Position numbers and translations under genes: made by a program | NCBI GenBank assembly: GCA_963769585.1 | Contig: CAVYMJ010000001.1 | Location: 805,754-869,753 of the forward strand | From: SSC3 sp963769585 | GTDB taxonomy: Bacteria; Actinomycetota; Actinomycetes; Propionibacteriales; Nocardioidaceae | Reading direction: 5' to 3' | DNA: 64,000 nucleotides | The notes under the pieces: model-generated | The model's input: the letters and a program-made list of their open reading frames with translations, nothing else | Databases searched by the model: none | What the model was told of the DNA's origin: nothing | In this document: in pieces, positions 1 to 6,947 of the stretch | How positions within the stretch are numbered: position 1 is the first letter of the stretch | Layout: every line of letters begins with the position of its first letter

Positions 1-194
1 CAGACCAGTGGCAGCCGGGCCACGTGCAGGCGTCGTACGACAAGCAGATCGTGCGCAACTGGCTCGTCTCCGACGAGAGCGGCTGGGACCGCTCGTCGGG
101 TGCCGCGCCGCCTCCGCTACCGCAGGAGGTCGTCGATCTGACGCGGGCGAAGTACGTCGAGGCCTACCAGCGTCTGACCGGCGAGCGCTTCTGA
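1..194 (+). CDS. purC: Phosphoribosylaminoimidazole-succinocarboxamide synthase, C-terminal end (partial)
   Basis: The 5' end is cut by the window; the visible frame starts at base 3 and ends with TGA at 192-194. The last 63 residues read DQWQPGHVQASYDKQIVRNW and onward to the end TRAKYVEAYQRLTGERF, the typical SAICAR synthase C-terminus (the SYDKQ-x-RNWL segment and the final helix that ends in TGE-x-F). The enzyme joins aspartate to CAIR in purine synthesis, using ATP. The other purine genes of the window (purS, Q, L, F, M) follow on the same strand, which fits the conserved actinobacterial purine supercluster. The catalytic N-terminal part cannot be judged. Confidence 0.9.
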   Translation, partial: DQWQPGHVQASYDKQIVRNWLVSDESGWDRSSGAAPPPLPQEVVDLTRAKYVEAYQRLTGERF

Positions 195-197
195 GCC

Positions 198-617
198 TCA
201 GCCGGTCGCGGGACCCCGGACCAGACGCAGCGACTCGACGCAGGAGCGGTCACCGTCGCGGCCGACCGTCACCTCCCACTCGGCGGTCTCGGAGCCGGTC
301 ACCGTGAGGCGGAAGCTCCCGGTCTCCTCGCCGCTGAGGGCGGCTGCGGCGGCACTGGCCCCTTGCTGGCCGGCGTACGACGTCAGCTCTGGGGTCGGTG
401 ACCCACAGGCGAGCTCGGCGGCGAACTCGCGGTCCGCGTTGTCGACGGCCTCGACGGCGAGGGAGGCCACGTCCTGGACGGTGCTGGCCCTCGACGGGTC
501 GCCGTGCCGGTTCGCGAGGTAGGCAAGCACTGCCACCAGGAGCGCGAAGACGACCACTGCCCCAGCCAGGGCCAGGGGGAACCAGCTTCGCTGCTCATCC
601 GGTTGCTGTGAACTCAT
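198..617 (-). CDS. Small single-pass membrane protein of unknown function
   Basis: A 139-residue protein, convergent with purC and 3 bases from its stop. The start chosen is the ATG at 617, giving MSSQQPDEQRSW; it has a GGGAG ribosome site about 6 bases upstream. A longer frame opens at 665 but has no better signal. Residues about 10-35 form one transmembrane helix (PLALAGAVVVFALLVAVLAY). The rest, about 100 residues, would be extracytoplasmic; it contains two cysteines (ELACGS and RSCVES) that could form a disulfide. I recognise no domain. The topology is clear but the function is unknown. Confidence 0.7.
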   Translation of the reverse strand: MSSQQPDEQRSWFPLALAGAVVVFALLVAVLAYLANRHGDPSRASTVQDVASLAVEAVDNADREFAAELACGSPTPELTSYAGQQGASAAAAALSGEETGSFRLTVTGSETAEWEVTVGRDGDRSCVESLRLVRGPATG

Positions 618-685
618 CGTGCTCCCGTACCCATCGGTGGTGTCGTCGCAGTAAGTTTGCCCCACCCGATCCGCAGGAGGACCTC

Positions 686-2242
686 GTGCTCAACCTCGCT
701 TCGCTACTCGAAGACAGTGCCCGCAAGCATCCGGAACGCGACGCGGTGGTGCTGGGCGACACGCGCCTGGACTACAGGTCGGTGGACGCTGTGGCCAGCC
801 AGGTGGCAAACCTGCTGGTGAGCCGAGGTATCAAGCCGGGTGACCGGGTCGCGTTGAGCTGTCCGAACCTGCCCTACTTCCCGATCGCTTACTACGGGAT
901 CCTCAAGGCGGGTGCCGTCGTGGTGCCGCTCAACGTCCTGCTCAAGGGACGCGAGGTGGGTTACCACCTGTCCGACTCCGAAGCGAAGGCGTACTTCTGC
1001 TTCGAAGGCACTGCCGATCTCCCGATGGGGAAGGAGGGCTGGGCCGGCTTCAACGGGGCCGCTGGCTGCGAGCACTTCTTCCTGATCACCGCGACGCTCG
1101 GCGCAGAGTCGCCGATCGAAGGGGCAGAGACGTTCGCCGCTGCGCTCGGCGGCCAGGCTCCAGCGTTCGAGACCGTCGTCACCGAGGCGACCGACACGGC
1201 AGTGATCCTCTACACCTCCGGGACGACGGGTCAGCCCAAGGGCGCCGAGCTCTCCCACGCGAACCTGGTGCTGAACGCACTGACCTGCAACCGTCTCTTC
1301 GGCGCCCAGGCGACCGAGCACGAGCGTCACCTCCTCACGCTGCCGCTGTTCCACTCGTTCGGCTCGACGGTTCAGATGAACGCCGGGTTCTCGGTCGGCG
1401 CGACCCTGGTACTGCTGCCGCGCTTCGACGCCGAGCAGGCTGTCGCCCTGCTGCAGAAGGAGAACATCACGTTCTTCGCGGGCGTGCCCACGATGTACTG
1501 GGGTCTGCTCGGCGCGTTGACCGACAGCGTCGACGTCGGACTGATCGCACGGAACATGCGCATCGCCGTCTCCGGTGGGGCCAGCCTGCCGGTGGAGATC
1601 ATCAAGCAGGTCCAGGACCGCTTCGGCGTACAGATCCTGGAGGGCTACGGGCTGTCGGAGACCTCCCCGGTCGCGACCTTCTCCGATCCAGAGCGTGAGC
1701 CCCGGCCTGGCTCGATCGGGGTGCCCATCTGGGGGATCGAGTGCAAGCTCATCGACGACGACTGGAACACCATCGAGGGTCACGGTGACGAGAACGTCGG
1801 CGAGATCGCGATCCGTGGCCACAACATCATGAAGGGCTACTACAACCGACCCGAGGCGACGGCTGAGGTGATGAAGGACGGCTGGTTCCGGACCGGAGAC
1901 CTCGCCCGTCGTGACGAGGACGACTTCTACTACATCGTCGACCGGGCCAAGGACATGATCATTCGCGGTGGCTTCAACGTCTACCCGCGCGAGATCGAGG
2001 AGGTCCTGATGAGCCACGGCGACGTCTCGCTCGCCGCGGTGATCGGAGTGCCCCACGACAGTCACGGCGAGGAGATCAAGGCGTTCATCATCCTGAACGA
2101 GGGCGCGAACCTCACCGAGGACGACCTGGTCGCCTGGAGCAAGGAGCAGATGGCGGCGTACAAGTACCCGCGGATCGTGGAGTTCGTGGGCACGCTCCCG
2201 ATGACGGCGACCGGCAAGATCCTCAAGCGCGAGCTGAGCTAG
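686..2242 (+). CDS. Long-chain fatty acid--CoA ligase (AMP-forming)
   Basis: A 518-residue ANL-superfamily acyl-CoA synthetase; it activates a carboxylic acid to an acyl-AMP and then to a CoA thioester. The start is the GTG at 686, with GCAGGAGG just upstream; the open frame runs back to 398 but that part is not protein-like. Visible motifs are the ATP loop YTSGTTGQPKG (about residue 173), EGYGLSETSP (about 315), GWFRTGDL with the following DRAKDMIIRGGFNVYPREIE hinge (about 400-440), and the catalytic lysine in ATGKILKREL at the C-terminus. The length matches medium/long-chain FadD proteins. It ends in a 4-base convergent overlap with the next gene. The exact chain length used cannot be read from the sequence. 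Confidence 0.93.
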   Translation: MLNLASLLEDSARKHPERDAVVLGDTRLDYRSVDAVASQVANLLVSRGIKPGDRVALSCPNLPYFPIAYYGILKAGAVVVPLNVLLKGREVGYHLSDSEAKAYFCFEGTADLPMGKEGWAGFNGAAGCEHFFLITATLGAESPIEGAETFAAALGGQAPAFETVVTEATDTAVILYTSGTTGQPKGAELSHANLVLNALTCNRLFGAQATEHERHLLTLPLFHSFGSTVQMNAGFSVGATLVLLPRFDAEQAVALLQKENITFFAGVPTMYWGLLGALTDSVDVGLIARNMRIAVSGGASLPVEIIKQVQDRFGVQILEGYGLSETSPVATFSDPEREPRPGSIGVPIWGIECKLIDDDWNTIEGHGDENVGEIAIRGHNIMKGYYNRPEATAEVMKDGWFRTGDLARRDEDDFYYIVDRAKDMIIRGGFNVYPREIEEVLMSHGDVSLAAVIGVPHDSHGEEIKAFIILNEGANLTEDDLVAWSKEQMAAYKYPRIVEFVGTLPMTATGKILKRELS

Positions 2243-2460
2243 CGCCGGGCGTCCCTGCCGAGGAACGCCGCGAAGCAGGACATCAGCGCGAGCCCTCCTC
2301 CGACCACGAGCACGGGGTCGCTGACCCCGCTCCTGGCGAGGACGCCCACCAGGGTGAGTATGGCGACGACGTACCCGGCGATCCTCCAGTCGTCACCGAT
2401 GACCAAGTCCCACCAGAAGTAGCCGAACGCCTTGAGGAACGTCGTGCCGGGAAGCTTCAT
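2239..2460 (-). CDS. Small two-helix membrane protein coupled to the upstream transporter
   Basis: A 73-residue protein beginning MKLPGTTFLKAFGYFWWD. Its ATG overlaps the TGA of the preceding transporter gene (ATGA at 2457-2460), so the two are translationally coupled. Two hydrophobic helices are visible: RIAGYVVAILTLVGVLA and PVLVVGGGLALMSCFAAFLG. The aromatic FGYFWWDLVIGDDW segment before helix 1 may lie at the membrane surface. I recognise no named family. The coupling suggests an accessory subunit of the transporter; that is inference. A much longer open frame continues upstream in the same frame but is a shadow of the transporter gene. Confidence 0.75.
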   Translation of the reverse strand: MKLPGTTFLKAFGYFWWDLVIGDDWRIAGYVVAILTLVGVLARSGVSDPVLVVGGGLALMSCFAAFLGRDARR

Positions 2461-3221
2461 GCCGGCACCTGCTCCTTGCGCAGCGCCCTGGCCAGGACTT
2501 GGGTCAGGACGACCCAGGCGACCAGGATGACGACCAGAGCAGCCTTTCCGCCGGGCCACTCGAGGCTCTCGTGGCCGCTCCGGACGTAGCCGATGCCCTC
2601 CAGCGACCAGAAGGTGCCGAAGCTGGTGAGCATCAGCCCTACGGCGTACTTGAGCGTGTTCTCCGGGACGGACGCCAACGGCTTGCGGAACCCGACGCCC
2701 AGTGCCACGACGGCGACGCCGGCCACAACCGCGCCTGCCACGGCCAGGCCGAGCGCGTCGGCGGAGAGCCCGAACGTCAGCACGATGAAGACCACCTCGA
2801 CGCCCTCGAGGAAGACACCCTTGGCCGAGACCATGAACGCGAACAGGTCGATCCCGGCGTACGTCGTGCGTGCGGCCTTGGCGGCTGCGGCCTGCTGTTC
2901 GGCGTACTCCGCCTCCTCGTCGTGCAGGGGCTTGTTGCCTGACTGGCGAAGCACCGCCTTGCGGAGCCACTGCAACCCGAAGACGAGCAACAGGACGCCG
3001 ATGACCAGCTGGAGGAGGGCTTCGGGCAGCCAGGTCTGGATGGCGTAGCCGAGCAGGGCCGTGAAGGCAACCAGGGCTACGATCGCGCTTGCTGCCCCGG
3101 CGAGCGCAGAGCGCCAGCCTCGGGTCACGCCCATGGCAAGGACGATCGTGAAGGCCTCGACGAACTCGACCAGGGACGCGACGAAGACCGATCCCACCAA
3201 AGCGGCCGTCGTGCCAGTCAT
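2457..3221 (-). CDS. COG4280-like membrane protein, possible FTR1/GDT1-type cation transporter
   Basis: A 254-residue polytopic membrane protein with 6-7 hydrophobic helices. The two halves carry related acidic motifs: SLVEFVEAFTIVLAMG in helix 1 and FLEGVEVVFIVLTFG in the middle, each with E-x-x-E. Paired acidic helix motifs of this kind occur in FTR1 iron permeases (REGLE) and, differently, in GDT1 cation transporters, so metal ion transport is plausible. An alanine- and glutamate-rich linker (HDEEAEYAEQQAAAAKAA) separates the halves on the cytoplasmic side. The gene is divergent from purS and coupled to the 73-residue membrane protein. The family name is from memory of COG4280; the substrate is inference. 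Confidence 0.72.
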   Translation of the reverse strand: MTGTTAALVGSVFVASLVEFVEAFTIVLAMGVTRGWRSALAGAASAIVALVAFTALLGYAIQTWLPEALLQLVIGVLLLVFGLQWLRKAVLRQSGNKPLHDEEAEYAEQQAAAAKAARTTYAGIDLFAFMVSAKGVFLEGVEVVFIVLTFGLSADALGLAVAGAVVAGVAVVALGVGFRKPLASVPENTLKYAVGLMLTSFGTFWSLEGIGYVRSGHESLEWPGGKAALVVILVAWVVLTQVLARALRKEQVPA

Positions 3222-3231
3222 CGCATCAGCC

Positions 3232-3237
3232 TAGATA
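3232..3237 (+). promoter_or_regulatory. Likely -10 element for purS-purQ
   Basis: The sequence TAGATA (followed by C) lies in the 51-bp gap between the divergent transporter gene and purS. It fits an actinobacterial SigA -10 (TANNNT-like) and would give a start of transcription near 3244. A GAGGGAG ribosome site at 3261-3267 follows, ahead of the GTG at 3273. No convincing -35 is visible. Confidence 0.45.
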
Positions 3238-3272
3238 CACTGACCTCACCGTCAGACCCAGAGGGAGTTTTC

Positions 3273-3515
3273 GTGGCCCGCGTCATCGTCGCAGTCATGC
3301 CCAAGCCGGAGATCCTCGACCCCCAGGGCAAGGCCGTGCATGGCGCCCTGCCCCGGCTCGGGTTCGACGGGATCACCGACGTCCGTCAGGGCAAGCGCTT
3401 CGAGATCGAGGTGGACGGCGAGCTGACCGACGAGAAGCTCAAGGAGATCCACGAGGTCGCCGAGAGGCTCCTGTCGAACCCGGTGATCGAGGACTACACG
3501 GTGGAGGTGCCGTGA
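3273..3515 (+). CDS. purS: Phosphoribosylformylglycinamidine synthase, PurS subunit
   Basis: An 80-residue protein beginning MARVIVAVMPKPEILDPQGK, the standard PurS N-terminus, with the G-ITDVRQGKRFEIEVDG core. PurS dimers bridge PurQ and PurL in the FGAM synthase complex and help pass ammonia from glutamine to FGAR. The start is GTG at 3273 with a good ribosome site at 3261-3267. Its stop overlaps the purQ start (GTGA at 3512-3515), so the two subunits are translationally coupled. Full length. Confidence 0.97.
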   Translation: MARVIVAVMPKPEILDPQGKAVHGALPRLGFDGITDVRQGKRFEIEVDGELTDEKLKEIHEVAERLLSNPVIEDYTVEVP

Positions 3516-4183
3516 AGATCGGCGTCGTCACGTTTCCCGGTTCCCTTGACGACGTCGACGCCCAGCGCGCCGTACGCCTCGCCGGGGGGGAAGCGGTTGC
3601 CCTGTGGCACGGTGACCACGACCTGCTGGGGGTCGACGCCGTCGTACTGCCGGGGGGGTTCTCCTACGGCGACTACCTGCGCTGCGGAGCCATCTCGCGT
3701 TTCGCGCCGGTGATGACGGAGGTCATCGACGCAGCTGGTCGGGGGATGCCCGTGCTGGGCATCTGCAACGGCTTCCAGATCCTCTGCGAGTCCCACCTTC
3801 TGCCCGGCGCGTTGATCCGCAACGACCACCGGAAGTTCGTGTGCAAGGACCAGCGGCTGCGCATCGAGAACAACCGCACCCCTTGGACCAGTCAGTACGA
3901 CGAGGGCGCCGAGGTCACGATCGTCCTCAAGAACGGAGAGGGCGGCTACATCGCTGACGAGGCCACGCTCGACCGGCTCGAGGGCGAGGGCCGGGTCCTG
4001 GCCCGGTATGTCGGCGACAACCCGAACGGTTCCCTGCGCGACATCGCCGGCGTGACCAATGACAAGGGCAACGTCGTCGGCCTGATGCCCCACCCCGAGC
4101 ACGCCGTAGAGGACCTCTGTGGCCCCGGCAGCGACGGTCTCGGCTTCTTCAGCTCAGTCCTCAAGGCACTCGCCTCCCGTTGA
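3512..4183 (+). CDS. purQ: Phosphoribosylformylglycinamidine synthase, glutaminase subunit PurQ
   Basis: A 223-residue class I glutamine amidotransferase; it releases ammonia from glutamine for FGAM synthesis by PurL. The nucleophile cysteine is in LGICNGFQIL (about residue 87) and the His-Glu pair is in PHPEHAVE (about 193-200). The VVLPGGFSYGDYLRCGAISR oxyanion region is intact. Start is GTG at 3512, overlapping the purS stop. The TGA stop at 4181-4183 lies inside the first unit of a repeat array that follows, so the last codons and the repeat share bases. Confidence 0.97.
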   Translation: MKIGVVTFPGSLDDVDAQRAVRLAGGEAVALWHGDHDLLGVDAVVLPGGFSYGDYLRCGAISRFAPVMTEVIDAAGRGMPVLGICNGFQILCESHLLPGALIRNDHRKFVCKDQRLRIENNRTPWTSQYDEGAEVTIVLKNGEGGYIADEATLDRLEGEGRVLARYVGDNPNGSLRDIAGVTNDKGNVVGLMPHPEHAVEDLCGPGSDGLGFFSSVLKALASR

Positions 4184-4292
4184 GCCGGGCATGTTGGTTG
4201 GTTGAGCCGGGCATGTTGGTTGGTTCAGCCGGGCATGTTGGACGCCTGCGCGCCAACACGCCCGGCTCAACGCGCCAACACGCCCGGCTCAA
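4180..4292. repeat. Symmetric array: three direct and two inverted copies of an 18-22 bp unit
   Basis: Between convergent purQ and the sugar dehydrogenase gene lie units TTGAGCCGGGCATGTTGG at 4180-4197 and 4202-4219 (period 22, each followed by TTGG), and a third unit at 4224-4241 with one change (TTCAGCC). Two inverted units, CCAACACGCCCGGCTCAA, lie at 4253-4270 and 4275-4292, also with period 22. The arms pair almost fully (one mismatch), so RNA from either strand can fold into long nested hairpins. The site and symmetry suggest a bidirectional terminator built by unit duplication. There is no U tract, so intrinsic termination is not certain. Confidence 0.8.
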
Positions 4293-4299
4293 CCTCAGC

Positions 4300-5340
4300 T
4301 CACAGGCGGATGCGGATGACCCGGTCGTCGGTTGCACGAGGGGTGTTCCGGCCGTCCCGGTTGCTCGTGGTGATCCATAGTGACCCGTCCGGGGCCGTTT
4401 GGACGGTGCGGATCCGGCCGAAACGGCCCTGGAAGTAGCGGACCTTGCGGCGGGCGCGCGGGCCGTTCAGGCGTACGCCGTAGAGCGACTGTCCACGCAG
4501 CGCCCCGACCCATGCGCGGCCCCCGGCGATGGCGATGCCGCTGGGGGAGCATTCGCTGGTCGGCCAGGTGACGAACGGGTCGTGGAACGGTCCGGGTCCG
4601 TCACCACCCTCCACCACCGGCCAGCCGTAGTTGTGGCCCTTGCGGATGCGGTTCATCTCGTCGCGCACGTTCTGACCGAGCTCGGCAGCCCAGAGCCTCC
4701 CGCGCCGGTCGAACGCGATGCCCTGAGGGTTTCGGTGGCCGTAGCTCCAGACGTAGTTGCCGAACGGGTTCCCAGCCGGGATGCCGCCCCGCGGGGTCAG
4801 CCGGAGGATCTTCCCGGCCAGAGAGCCTCGGTCCTGGGCCTGCGACCCGTCGGCCGCATCGCCGGTGGTGGCGAAGAGCAGACCGCTCGGCCCGAAGGCC
4901 AGGCGTCCGCCGTTGTGGATGCTGTTGACCGGGATCCCGCCCAGCAGCAGATGCTTTCGGCCTAGCCGTCCGTTGCTGTAGCGCATCCGCACGATGCGGT
5001 TGTCCGAGGCGGTTGAGTAGTAGGCGTAGACCCACCGGTCCCGGGCGAACGTCGGCCCGACGGCCAGTCCGAGCAAGCCACCCTCACCGGCGTCGGGCGC
5101 CAGGCCCGTGACGGTCCCGACGTGTCTACGCCCACCGGTACGCCGTACCCGGTGGACGCGGCCGTTCATCCGCTCGCCGACCAACGCGTCCCCGTTCGGC
5201 AGGAACACCAGTCCCCACGGCACCTCGAGCCCTCGGGCGAGCACCTTCGCGACCCGTGGTTCGGCCTGCGCCTCGGGGACGGTCAGCAGGGTGGCGCCGA
5301 TGGCGCCGGTGGCGAGCACGGTACGGCGGTCGAGGTCCAT
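4300..5340 (-). CDS. PQQ-dependent sugar dehydrogenase family protein, exported (glucose/sorbosone dehydrogenase-like)
   Basis: A 346-residue predicted six-bladed propeller of the soluble glucose/sorbosone dehydrogenase family. Family signatures are LARGLEVPWGLVFLPNGDAL, VGERMNGRVHRV, GEGGLLGLAVGP, NRIVRMRYSNG, IHNGGRLAFGPSGLLFATTGD, GNYVWSYGHRNPQGIAFD and AELGQNVRDEMNRI. Such enzymes oxidise aldose sugars with PQQ outside the membrane. Starting at the ATG at 5340 gives MDLDRRTVLATGAIGATLL, a short leader with twin arginines and an AQA cleavage site, which suggests Tat export. An in-frame ATG at 5376 would add 12 residues. No PQQ synthesis genes are in the window. Confidence 0.88.
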   Translation of the reverse strand: MDLDRRTVLATGAIGATLLTVPEAQAEPRVAKVLARGLEVPWGLVFLPNGDALVGERMNGRVHRVRRTGGRRHVGTVTGLAPDAGEGGLLGLAVGPTFARDRWVYAYYSTASDNRIVRMRYSNGRLGRKHLLLGGIPVNSIHNGGRLAFGPSGLLFATTGDAADGSQAQDRGSLAGKILRLTPRGGIPAGNPFGNYVWSYGHRNPQGIAFDRRGRLWAAELGQNVRDEMNRIRKGHNYGWPVVEGGDGPGPFHDPFVTWPTSECSPSGIAIAGGRAWVGALRGQSLYGVRLNGPRARRKVRYFQGRFGRIRTVQTAPDGSLWITTSNRDGRNTPRATDDRVIRIRL

Positions 5341-5406
5341 CTGTTCATACTGCCCGTCCTCCCACTGATGATGCATCCGCCCCGGCGCACGCCGAAAGTC
5401 CGGCGA

Positions 5407-5421
5407 CTGAAACGTGTTCTA
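5407..5421. promoter_or_regulatory. KstR-type operator (copy 1)
   Basis: CTGAAACGTGTTCTA contains T-GA-AAC-GT-GTT-CT-A, which fits TNNAACNNGTTNNA, the consensus published for the TetR-family sterol/lipid regulator KstR of mycobacteria and rhodococci. It lies 31 bp before the WS/DGAT ATG and 66 bp before the divergent sugar dehydrogenase. The same 15 bases occur at 36171-36185, reversed, before a thioesterase gene. No kstR gene is in the window, so the regulator is inferred. Confidence 0.6.
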
Positions 5422-5452
5422 CTTTTCGCCCAGAGCCACTAGCCTGTTCACC

Positions 5453-6889
5453 ATGAGACGGCTCTCGAGTGTGGATGCGGCGTTCTGGTACGCCGAGACC
5501 GCGGGCTGGCATATGCACGTCGGCGCCGTCGCGATCTGCGACCCCGAGGGCGCTCCCGACTTCAGCTTCGACCGGGTCCGCGAGCTGGTGCTCGAGCGGC
5601 TGCCGCAGATGCCCCAGCTGCGCTGGAGGGTGACCGGCGCGCCGCTCGGGCTCGACCGGCCCTGGTTCGTCGAGGACCGCGAGCTCGACATCGACTTCCA
5701 CATGCGGCGGATCGCAGTGCCCTCACCGGGTGGCCGCAAGGAGCTCGACGAGCTCGTGGGCCGTCTGATGTCCTACAAGCTCGACCGCTCACGTCCGTTG
5801 TGGGAGCTGTGGTTCATCGAAGGCGTCGAGGGCGGCAAGGTCGCGACCCTGACCAAGATGCACCACGCCATCATCGACGGGGTCTCAGGCGCGGGCTTGG
5901 GCGAGATCCTGCTCGACGTCACCCCCGAGCCCCGTCCCGCTCCGGAGGAGACGGTCGGGTCCCTGGTCGGCTTCCAGATCCCCGGCCTGGAGCGACGAGC
6001 GTTCGGGGGCATCCTCAACGTCGGCGTCAAGACGCCGTACCGCATCGTCAGGATCCTCGAGCAGACCGCGCGACAGCAGTTCGCGGTCCGCGGCTTCAAG
6101 AACCGGCCACCGCGCTACTTCGAGGCACCACCCACGCGGTTCAACACCCGCATCTCTCCGCACCGCCGGATCACCGGCTCGCGAGTCGAGCTGTCGCGGG
6201 TCAAGGCCGTCAAGACGGCGTACGACGTCAAGCTGAACGACGTGGTACTGGCACTGGTGTCGGGCGCCCTCCGGCAGTACCTGATCGAGCGCGGCGAGCT
6301 TCCCGACAAGCCGCTGGTGACCCAGGTGCCGGTCTCGACCAGGAGCGACGAAGCCGAGGGCCAGGTCGGGAACCAGGTCAGCTCGATGACCGTTTCGCTG
6401 GCGACCGATGTCGCCGACCCGGCGGAGCGGATCAAGGCGATCTACGAGAGCTCCGCCGGGGCCAAGGAGATGGCCAAGGCGCTGACCGCCCACCAGATCA
6501 TGGGCCTGACCCAGACCACGCCGCCCGGCCTTCTCCAGTTGGCCGCGCGTACCTACACCGCGTCGGGGCTCTCCAAGAACCTCGCCCCGATCAACCTGGT
6601 CATCTCCAATGTGCCCGGGCCGAGCTTCCCGCTCTACATGGCCGGCGCCAAGGTGGAGTCGCTGGTGCCGATCGGCCCGCCGGTGCTGGACGTGGCCCTG
6701 AACATCACCTGCTTCAGCTACCTGGACTCCCTCGACTTCGGGTTCGTCACGACCCCTGAGGTCGCCCCGGACATCGACGAGATGGCCGACGCGATCGAGA
6801 CGGCGCTGCTGGAGCTGGAGAAGGCGGCCGGGATCAAGCCGCCCCCGGCGGCCAAGCGCAGGGCCGCCAAGGAGGGCATGGCGCTCTGA
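5453..6889 (+). CDS. Wax ester synthase/diacylglycerol acyltransferase (WS/DGAT family)
   Basis: A 478-residue acyltransferase that uses acyl-CoA to form triacylglycerols or wax esters at the membrane. The N-terminus MRRLSSVDAAFWYAET is standard. The catalytic motif HHAIIDG is at about residue 145 (KMHHAIIDGVSGAGL), preceded by SRPLWELWFIEG; the C-terminal NLVISNVPGP and the LNDVVLALVSGALR segment are also typical. Length matches Tgs/AtfA proteins. The ATG at 5453 was chosen; a GTG at 5414 in the same frame would place 13 odd residues before it and overlap the KstR-type site. Likely repressed through that site. Confidence 0.92.
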   Translation: MRRLSSVDAAFWYAETAGWHMHVGAVAICDPEGAPDFSFDRVRELVLERLPQMPQLRWRVTGAPLGLDRPWFVEDRELDIDFHMRRIAVPSPGGRKELDELVGRLMSYKLDRSRPLWELWFIEGVEGGKVATLTKMHHAIIDGVSGAGLGEILLDVTPEPRPAPEETVGSLVGFQIPGLERRAFGGILNVGVKTPYRIVRILEQTARQQFAVRGFKNRPPRYFEAPPTRFNTRISPHRRITGSRVELSRVKAVKTAYDVKLNDVVLALVSGALRQYLIERGELPDKPLVTQVPVSTRSDEAEGQVGNQVSSMTVSLATDVADPAERIKAIYESSAGAKEMAKALTAHQIMGLTQTTPPGLLQLAARTYTASGLSKNLAPINLVISNVPGPSFPLYMAGAKVESLVPIGPPVLDVALNITCFSYLDSLDFGFVTTPEVAPDIDEMADAIETALLELEKAAGIKPPPAAKRRAAKEGMAL

Positions 6890-6947
6890 CGCGGCCCAGG
6901 CAGGTAGATTTGCCCACGTCCCGCGACTGCCACCGGAAAGTCCTGCC

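Noticed and set aside
704..2065. 453-residue open frame on the minus strand inside the acyl-CoA ligase gene
   Set aside because: It has no family features and mirrors a real gene with all ANL motifs on the plus strand; long antisense frames are expected at this G+C content.
4180..4292. Possible CRISPR array after purQ
   Set aside because: The units are tandem with only 4 bases between them, no spacers, and they turn into inverted copies; no cas genes are present.
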